A stretch of 64,000 bases of DNA from assembly GCF_018687715.1 (NCBI RefSeq), contig NC_056766.1, positions 11,983,501-12,047,500 on the forward strand, written 5' to 3'. A program made the position numbers and the translations under genes. The DNA comes from Carya illinoinensis (taxonomy: Eukaryota > Streptophyta > Magnoliopsida > Fagales > Juglandaceae). This document shows positions 57,481 to 64,000 of the stretch, piece by piece (position 1 is the first letter of the stretch; every line of letters starts with the position of its first letter). The notes below the pieces were generated by a model. The model was given only the letters and a program-made list of their open reading frames with translations. It ran no database searches and had not been told where the DNA came from.

Positions 57481-59251
57481 GCAGTCCCTGTTTTGTACAT
57501 TCATACGTTATTTTTCCCTGAATACTTGCTTGTTAATAAACAAAGCAAGTTAATAAACCAAAAAATACTATATATAGAGAAATTCAATTTTTGCCAGCAC
57601 ACATCATTCATATAACCTCAAAGTACATATTTGAAACTTAACCACTGCACTACCATTGTTTTAAGTTTTACATAAAACCATCCAACATATCACAATGTAA
57701 CAAAAATTTACAAGTGAAATTTTTTCTATATCGGTTTAGCTAGCTTTTCCATCAATCCTTGACAGCTTATGAAATGTTTTTGCTCTATTTCTTGATATCT
57801 TGGTTCAATCTTGTGAGAAACAAGAACAAAAAATAGGTCATGAGCTTTTAGAGATGTCATCAAACACAAGCTAGCTAGCATGCACAACCAGATAGAATGC
57901 AAAATGCAATAAATCAAAGTATTCAACAATGTTGTTATTTTTCTCGTACATGTTTTCTATACCAACTATGTATGCAGATTTTTTAATTAGATTTTTTAAC
58001 GATGTAGCAATAAATTTCCCCATGCATAGTTGGTATAGAACTCCATGTCAAGATAATAAAGAAGTAAATGGGCAGGGATGGCAGCACATCTAAGTATATA
58101 TTTGTTTCACTTGTTTTGCATATGGTATAATTGTTTTTGGTTGTAATCCCACTAATGAGCCCATTTGCTCTCACCCTCTAGACATTTAACATATGGAACC
58201 CAAAAAGATAGCAGTATAATATATTTCTAGGACACAGGAATAAAAACCCAAAGCAATAATCGATAGATGACCTTGCAAAAAAACAAAAATCCACAACAAG
58301 TGTCTAAAACTAACCCAGTAGAACAGTTTGAGGCTTTCACTAAATATCCCAAGCATGAAACAGTGCGCATCCACCTATACCTATCATCCCAAAACAATAC
58401 CAATTGCATTTCATGCATGCCTTTATCACGGGAGTTTTTTTTTAACAATGTAGCCACAAATTTCTATAATGCAGGAAATTCTCCATATAACAATAGGAGT
58501 TTTGATCTTTCTATTTCTATAAGTAATGTCATTGATATTAAGAAATGATTAATATCAATGAAAAACACCATAGTCATGATTTCCAACAATGCCAATACCT
58601 CAATTTCGGTAATTCATTAAAGAAACACTTAAACACCTAATTGAGCTACTCAAGATTACAAGTATCATTTTTCCACATTTAATATCAACATTAATTATAA
58701 TCAAAAGACAATCTGTTCAAGTTTTCACTTGAATTAACCCACATATACAATGAAGACAATTAATTATAATTTATCTGATTTCTAACCTGAAAATGAGCAT
58801 AAATTATTTAATCATCACATGACTAAAATGGAAAAGTTTAATGGAGGCCAGCTTGGGTTTGAACTGATTCAGATGTCAGGAAAAATTTGGATGGTGACTG
58901 GTTATTAATCAGCTATATTCTTCCATTAGGGTTTAATTAATTCTTAAAAACTCATTCAAATTGCAGTGGTTAGCCTGTTTTTGTTCAGAACTAACACCCA
59001 CACATATAAATAAAACTATATCTAATCCAATCCAAATTTACATCTTTCTTTATCACCAGAAAGTCTGTATGCAAAGCAATCTGGACTCACCTATAGCATC
59101 CATCAGTTCAAGAAACTTTACCAACAAAACAAGAGAAAAATAAATCTTTTCAATTAAGCATCTATCTCTCTTTCAACCAATTAGTGAATGCACGAACAAG
59201 TCAATCTTCATAAACAAGTAGACAGCTACGTACTTACTTTACTCTAATAAG
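57481..59251. other. non-coding interior of the CACTA locus
   Basis: AT-rich DNA with no supportable gene on either strand. I looked on the minus strand for MADS K-box exons downstream of the MADS exon and saw none. Confidence 0.5.
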
Positions 59252-59303
59252 CTACGTACTTTGTTCCTCTATAAGTAAAGAGGAGTAAGAGAGGGAGAGA
59301 AAC

Positions 59304-59485
59304 CTTGGGCTGGCGTAATCAAAGAGCTTGCTGGTAGCCCTGAAGACAATGAGCGCTATTTCAGCCTCGCAGAGAGTTGAGAGCTTCAGAGCCTTTTTAA
59401 ATATGCACTTCCTCCTCTTAGAGAAAGTCACCTGCCGTGCTGTGGTGTTGTCGATCCTCTTCATCTGAATTTTCTTTCTCGTCAT
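59304..59485 (-). pseudogene. MADS-box exon 1 fragment (SVP/AGL24-like), within CACTA locus
   Basis: On the minus strand, ATG at 59485 opens MTRKKIQMKRIDNTTARQVT, then FSKRRKCIFKKALKLSTLCE and AEIALIVFRATSKLFDYASP. This is the DNA-binding MADS domain of a type II MIKC factor, closest by eye to the SVP/AGL24 (StMADS11) clade. The exon is 182 nt and ends at a GT donor (AAG/GTTTCT), the usual exon 1 size. Deviations from the conserved domain include RRKC for RRRG, FR for FS and TSK for TGK. No intervening, K-box or C-terminal exons were found. It lies on the same strand as the transposase gene and between it and the CACTA end, which suggests gene-fragment capture. Confidence 0.72.
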
Positions 59486-60070
59486 CGAATCTGTTAACCA
59501 TCGTCCGACGCTTCATTGATAAAACCAAATAGTCAGTCTATAATAGTATTCGACAGACATTTTAAGCTCTTAACAAGGAAATTTTAACAGAAAGATACAA
59601 AGTGATACAAAAAAAACATGAGATACGAAATAGGCCTCATATATATTTCATAGGTTTCCAGCTGGTTTAGGAGAAATCAAAACTGCAGTAGCACCAAAGA
59701 GGGATGATTTTCTTTCTTAAACTATTCAATCGATTTCAATCATAACATGCAAATAAAATGCAATGCTAATCGTTAAGAATTCAAATTAGATAATAAAAAA
59801 GCCTATGGGTGTAGGACATTACTTACCTTGTTGTAGCAGTTTGACATTCAATGACCAATAACTTCCATGTGAGTAGTTGGTGGCTAGAGATACGTACAAT
59901 GGCATAAGCTACAAAATATCCACAAAACCTAACCTTACACTACCTATCCCACACCAGTAGACCCTAAACAAAATATTAACTAAGTAGGAGGCATTTTGTG
60001 AAAAGTATATTACTTTCACCTTCATCTCCTTATCAAAATTCACAAAAAATGGTTCATGGCCAAATATTAA
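59486..60070. other. no gene seen
   Basis: Spacer between the MADS exon and the transposase gene's last exon. It would hold the MADS gene's promoter remnant and the transposase 3' UTR. No motif is recognised. Confidence 0.5.
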
Positions 60071-61863
60071 CTATGCAGGTCCCTGAGTCTCTCTATGAGA
60101 CTCTCCCTGCGTCTGCCGCTTTGACTCATATCTCTCCATGAACTTGTCATATTCAACTTGTCTCTCCATTAGCATCATGACATTCGCTCGTAAGTCATCA
60201 AGCTGGCCCTTATAATCTGAAGCAGCTTTCTCAAACCTTTCTGCACGTTCAGTTAATTCTGCTATTTGGGCATCAGCTGCTTCTCTAGATGACTCCGGAA
60301 TAACCATCTCGCTAAGCCCCCTTACATACCCTGATCTTTGGCCCAAAACTTCCTTAAATATTGTTGCTGCAGCCTCATTAGTCCTCTTCTCCGGCTCCAG
60401 CTCTGACATCTTTGCAGCCATCTCCAACTATTAACCATTGGAAAAATCACATATGTTAGTAAGAAATATGTACTTAGACAACACCATATAATAATTTGGC
60501 AATTGAACCCATATTAATTTAGGCTTTTACTTTAACACTCACATATTTCTCTTCAGCAATGGGAGTCACAAATTTGTTCTTTTTCTTTGACCACCTCACT
60601 TCTTTAAAAAAATCGACCAAATTCTCCTCATTCCCAGATTGCCAATACAAGCAAATTAAATTCAACTTACACTTAAAGTGTGGTGTAATAAGGTCTAATT
60701 GATGTGCATCTTGCATATCTAGCTTAATTGACTTACCCTCATCTCCATTAGGCGTACAAAGGACCTTCGTCCAGCCGTGTGATTGTTTGCTTGCTTCTCT
60801 CTATTACCTTTATTCCGTTCAGACATTCGCTGCACTCACACAAGACATGATATACATGAAAGCAATCACACGTGTCAAGCTTAACATGTATCAAACAGTG
60901 TGTAAAAAATATTCTTCACAAAGCAACGTTAATTCAATGTTTGACTTCCAACTTACCTTATACTCCTCGCTTGCATATCGAGCGCATAACTTCACCCAAA
61001 TGGTTGGTGTCACCAACGGTGGCACATTCGCAAGTGCTTGTTCATTACTCTCATATTTCTTGTAGGTTCTATGTAAATCATAACGAATATGATTAAAACG
61101 CTTCCGAAGTGTCTTCGTAACCGTATCACGGTGATTCTTCTTGGTCCAATCGAGGATGAAGTCAGCCTAGGGACAAACAACAAACATATTAATTATAATT
61201 AGTGCTTGAACTTAATATTAATTACGTTGGGATTTCCTCATACTCTATTTGAAAATGTATGAAATTCCAAATCAAGCTAACCTGAACGCGTGTTACCAAT
61301 TCTTCCTTCTCATTAGCTGGAACGGCATGCCAGCTAGCATGACTCAAGTCCATATGGTGCTTGACCAACCACGTAACCCTTGTAGTAAAATGAGTAGCAT
61401 TTTCACAACAAGGTGCAGTCTCACCATCCTTAATTCTCAAGGGTATCTTTCCATGCTTTCGTAACTTCTCAAACTCTATGCTTTTTGTTGCTCCTCGGCC
61501 ATGCTTCTGGCTTGGCGCTACTAATGTTGTCAATTGACATGTTAGCATCATATATCTCGTGTAACAATCATATTAATCAACCACTAACATAATATGTAAA
61601 ACAACACCTCAGAAAAATAGAAATATACCATCCGGGTTTGCGGCACTCTGTGAATCAACTGCTGGCATGTCATTGGGTTTTGTGCTCGGGACGCAATCAA
61701 GTGGCTCAGTTGAGTCATCTGAGCTTGAGAATGCATCATCTTGGGTAGTAAGGGCAGGAATGGGTACTGTATCCTGAACTTCATCATTTCTTTGAGATCT
61801 ACCTCGCCCTCAGCCACCCCTCACTCCACGTGATCGACCTCTACCTCTTCTAGTGATCGGCAT
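60071..61863 (-). CDS. Ptta/En/Spm-type plant transposase (Transposase_24-like), six exons, one stop
   Basis: Six exons on the minus strand: 61629-61863, 61282-61520, 60957-61166, 60737-60829, 60543-60626 and 60071-60427. Every junction is GT-AG and every phase closes, giving 1,218 nt (405 codons plus stop). Exon 1 is Arg/Gly-rich (RRGRGRSRG). Exon 2 has RKHGKIPLRIKDGETAPCCE, exon 3 ADFILDWTKKNHRDTVTKTL and exon 4 MSERNKGNREKQANNHTAGR. Exon 5 carries KKNKFVTPIAEEKY, and exon 6 EVLGQRSGYVRGL then a coiled coil (about residues 330-385). This matches the plant transposase family PF03004 associated with CACTA elements (TNPA/TNP1-like accessory DNA-binding role). The only break seen is TGA at codon 18 (61810-61812), a likely CGA to TGA change. 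The start at 61863 is the first Met but is unproven. Confidence 0.8.
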
Positions 61864-62249
61864 ATCCAAGGCGAAGGCAACCAATAGAGTATCCCTGTAA
61901 TCACACTAAGTATATACAACCATACCAATAAACAAACTAATATATTGTCAAGCACAACACACAAAATGGATACTAAAGTGATAAAAGTCTTCTATTCAAT
62001 TAACCCACATAAAGGGTGCAACACATCCTTTCAATGGAATATCTGCTATTCTTGAAGTATCACTTGAAGTATCAAGGGCATTCAAACATCAATACAATAA
62101 GATATTGCCACGATGCAATCAACCTGGTAATAACTCCTGCATTAGATAAGAAACGATGGAAAAGATGAGAGCATAATTAGTGGCGAAATGATATCAGATT
62201 GAAGTAAACACAATGGGTTATGTGGAATCACGAGGTTATTACTGACCGA
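61864..62249. other. upstream region of the transposase gene
   Basis: AT-rich DNA that would contain the minus-strand gene's promoter. A short direct repeat ACTTGAAGTATC occurs twice near 62053-62078. No clear TATA box was chosen. It ends where the Athila-like LTR begins. Confidence 0.4.
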
Positions 62250-63514
62250 TGCAAAACTGCAAGTGCACAGTATCGTAGTTTTATAGTAAAGTAATAAGTA
62301 GAGTATCGTCCTCAGGGATTGGTACCTTACTCTTGCCAAATACCAAAATTTTACTAATCTCAATTTTATCTAGAGGAATCGCTAAGGTTTTTGTAGTTGC
62401 AATTAAACTTAGATCAACTCAAAGAGAAATAAGCAAAGAAAATAAAACTGACTTTCAAAGATCAAATTCAATGGGGAAGAAACCTTCTAGGAAATCGATT
62501 TCACCATAATTCTTCACTATGCTTTTCTCATCCAGCTAATTTAACTTAAACCTCTTTTGTCTATTAGCAAATCTCTAATTCATCCAAAAGCCTCTTTCGA
62601 TAGTCAATTGGAAGTGATTCTAGTTTATCAATTCACACAAGAGTATGCAAATTAAATAATCAAGAACGCAATAAGACCAATGATTTAATTACTACACAGG
62701 TTCATACAAGTCTTTCGATCTCTATACTTACCTATGCTGAAATATCCAAGATCTACCCTATGATTCCCTCTTTCGATAGCAAATCACAAGATTAATAATC
62801 ATCTAATCAATGGTCAGTTAATTAGAAGCATTAAACTCAGAATAAATCAGATAAACAAAGAGAGAATTGCATTAAATTAGCATGGACAAACAAGCATAGT
62901 TCGGAATTAGGTTACATCGTTTTCCTAGAAAGAAGAAAATTTAGCTCATACTAGAATTGGAATTCAACATAAACGAATTCACCATAATTGTTCTGAGAAG
63001 ATGGGAAGAAGAAAATAAACACTGAAAAATCCTCCTTGCAGCCTCAACTGGTCGTCAAAAGCTCAAGAGAACGATTCAACGCCTTTCTCCCGTCCGTGCT
63101 CGTGTATGAATCCAACGTACGTGCAATAAATTGGAATTCCGTCTCCAAAACCAATGATTTGAATCCCTCTAGCTATGTTTTTCTCTCTCAAAGAGTGTTC
63201 TCCAGTCAAAACTCGCGGCTCTAGAGTGAAAAATGGCCTTTTATATGGTCCCACGGCGGAAAATCTAAAATCTGTCAAAATACGATGTTCGCTCGAGCGG
63301 GGTGTCGAGCGCGCGTCGAGCGTTCGACTCTGCCTGATTTCGCTCGAGCGGCCAATGTCTCCACTCGAGCGATCTTCGTTTTTCAGCAACCTGCTCGAGC
63401 TCCCTGTCGAGTGGCAGTCGAGCGTTTGAATCTGCCTGAATTCGCTCGAGCGGCCAAAAGCCTCCGCTCGAGCGAACTTGTAAAATCTGCAATATGAAAT
63501 TTTGCAAGCCATCA
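62250..63514 (-). mobile_element. Athila-like LTR, minus orientation
   Basis: Read on the minus strand it starts TGATGGCTTGC right after a PPT-like AAGTTTGGGGGTATT and ends near CACTTGCAGTTTTGCA. The last part (CCTGAGGACGATACTC, then TACTTATTACTTTA) has the form of Athila/Tat LTR ends, as in the gypsy LTRs at 26285 and 40058. Because the adjoining internal DNA lies to the right and runs off the window, this is the 3' LTR of an element inserted in minus orientation, apparently into the CACTA locus. The first 230 bases (63290-63480) carry CGCTCGAGCG palindromes. Confidence 0.7.
63286..63480. repeat. CGCTCGAGCG palindrome cluster
   Basis: Exact copies lie at 63290-63299, 63341-63350, 63443-63452 and 63465-63474, with near copies at 63363-63372 and 63392-63401. 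They sit in a roughly 95-bp imperfect direct repeat marked by GAGCGTTCGACTCTGCCTGA / GAGCGTTTGAATCTGCCTGA. This is the U3 side of the LTR. Confidence 0.9.
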
Positions 63515-63529
63515 AATACCCCCAAACTT
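63515..63529 (-). other. polypurine tract of the Athila-like element
   Basis: On the minus strand, AAGTTTGGGGGTATT immediately precedes the LTR start; it is nearly identical to the gypsy PPT at 40043-40057. Confidence 0.75.
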
Positions 63530-64000
63530 ACAACTTTGTTTATCCTCAAACAAAAAGAAAAACAAATGATAGTTTAGGCAATATCAACTCGACCCCAAAG
63601 AGAAGTATCATCACTCACCAAGCTTTTATGAATTTAGATTTCATCTCTAGTATCTTACTCTTTTAACATCAAAGATAGCAAGAAAATCAATCAAAAATTT
63701 TGCAATTTGTCAAGCAAGAGTTAGGCGTTTACTTCAGCCTAAAGCTAAGACCTTGAGTGTGTGTGTGATATAGTCAATTTAACCTCAAACCACCTGCAAA
63801 CTTAGATAAAAGTAGAACAACCAAAATCAGAAGAATTCTCTTAAAACTTAACCCCATAAGTCCAATTTTCAGAAATCCTCTCCACTAATATAGTCAACAC
63901 CAAAATCAAAGATCAAAAGGTCTTTATTAAGGTTGTAATGATAGGCCACAGGGTGAGGGTTAAGAAAGAACTGGATATGGGAAATTAAATCAAACTGGGA
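63530..64000 (-). other. internal 3' region of the Athila-like element
   Basis: Non-coding DNA. On the minus strand it contains a CACACACACTCAAGG stretch and a TTTTGATCTTTGATTTTGG segment, both paralleled in the gypsy 3' internal region around 39680-39870 (CACACACACTCAAAGG, TTTTGATCTTTGGTGG), supporting relatedness. No gene is visible before the window ends. Confidence 0.6.

Noticed and set aside
57726..58548. Small frames as further MADS exons
   Set aside because: None shows K-box heptad patterns or MADS family residues.

Overview
The window looks like nuclear DNA of a woody dicot made almost entirely of old, mutually nested transposable elements. I see no intact host gene, rRNA, tRNA or CRISPR array. 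Plant origin follows from L1-type LINEs with DUF4283-like ORF1 and plant-style zf-RVT/RNase H tails, Ty1/copia and Athila-type Ty3/gypsy elements, CACTA transposase fragments, and a MADS-box exon. A 210-bp MITE rich in 'CATCTCATCTCATC' recalls repeats I associate with Fagales (walnut, pecan, oak), but that is only a hypothesis.

Layout, left to right. 1-2149: AT-rich DNA, two perfect hairpins, a TATA-like box and a broken 'putative plant transposon protein' gene. 2150-12891: LINE-A, with a 2,310-bp internal tandem duplication and an older partial copy, interrupted by a solo LTR (9441-12584, TSD ATTTG). 13725-20169: a complete but dead Ty1/copia element (TSD AAGGG) that itself holds a MITE and a 5'-truncated LINE RNase H fragment. 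20175-22400: minisatellites and a protein-kinase exon remnant. 22407-23760: remains of a CACTA TNP2 gene on the minus strand. 23850-26284: LINE-B. 26285-41398: an Athila-type Ty3/gypsy element with both LTRs, PBS and PPT, its pol gene split by two solo LTRs (30503-33870, TSD GGTAG; 34743-36851, TSD AAAAA). 41399-51056: LINE-C, LINE-D (split by a fourth solo LTR) and LINE-E. 51057-54533: a hAT-like end, TA-rich DNA and a probable fifth LTR. 54534-56847: LINE-F. 56848-62249: a CACTA end with subterminal repeats, a MADS-box exon 1 fragment, and a six-exon Ptta/En/Spm-type transposase gene whose splice sites and phases all still close. 62250-64000: an Athila-like LTR and its adjoining internal DNA on the minus strand, with a cluster of CGCTCGAGCG palindromes.

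The genes do not form a pathway; the window records successive insertions. LINEs were hit by LTR elements, LTR elements were hit by other LTR elements that then reduced to solo LTRs, and LINE-F was hit by CACTA. Most reading-frame breaks fit C-to-T changes on one strand or the other (CGA to TGA, CAG to TAG, TGG to TAG, GAT to AAT), as expected for long-methylated repeats. The parts most worth follow-up are the CACTA locus with its nearly intact transposase gene and MADS exon, the stop/start overlap shared by LINE-A and LINE-F, the palindrome clusters, and the recent-looking LINE-A duplication.
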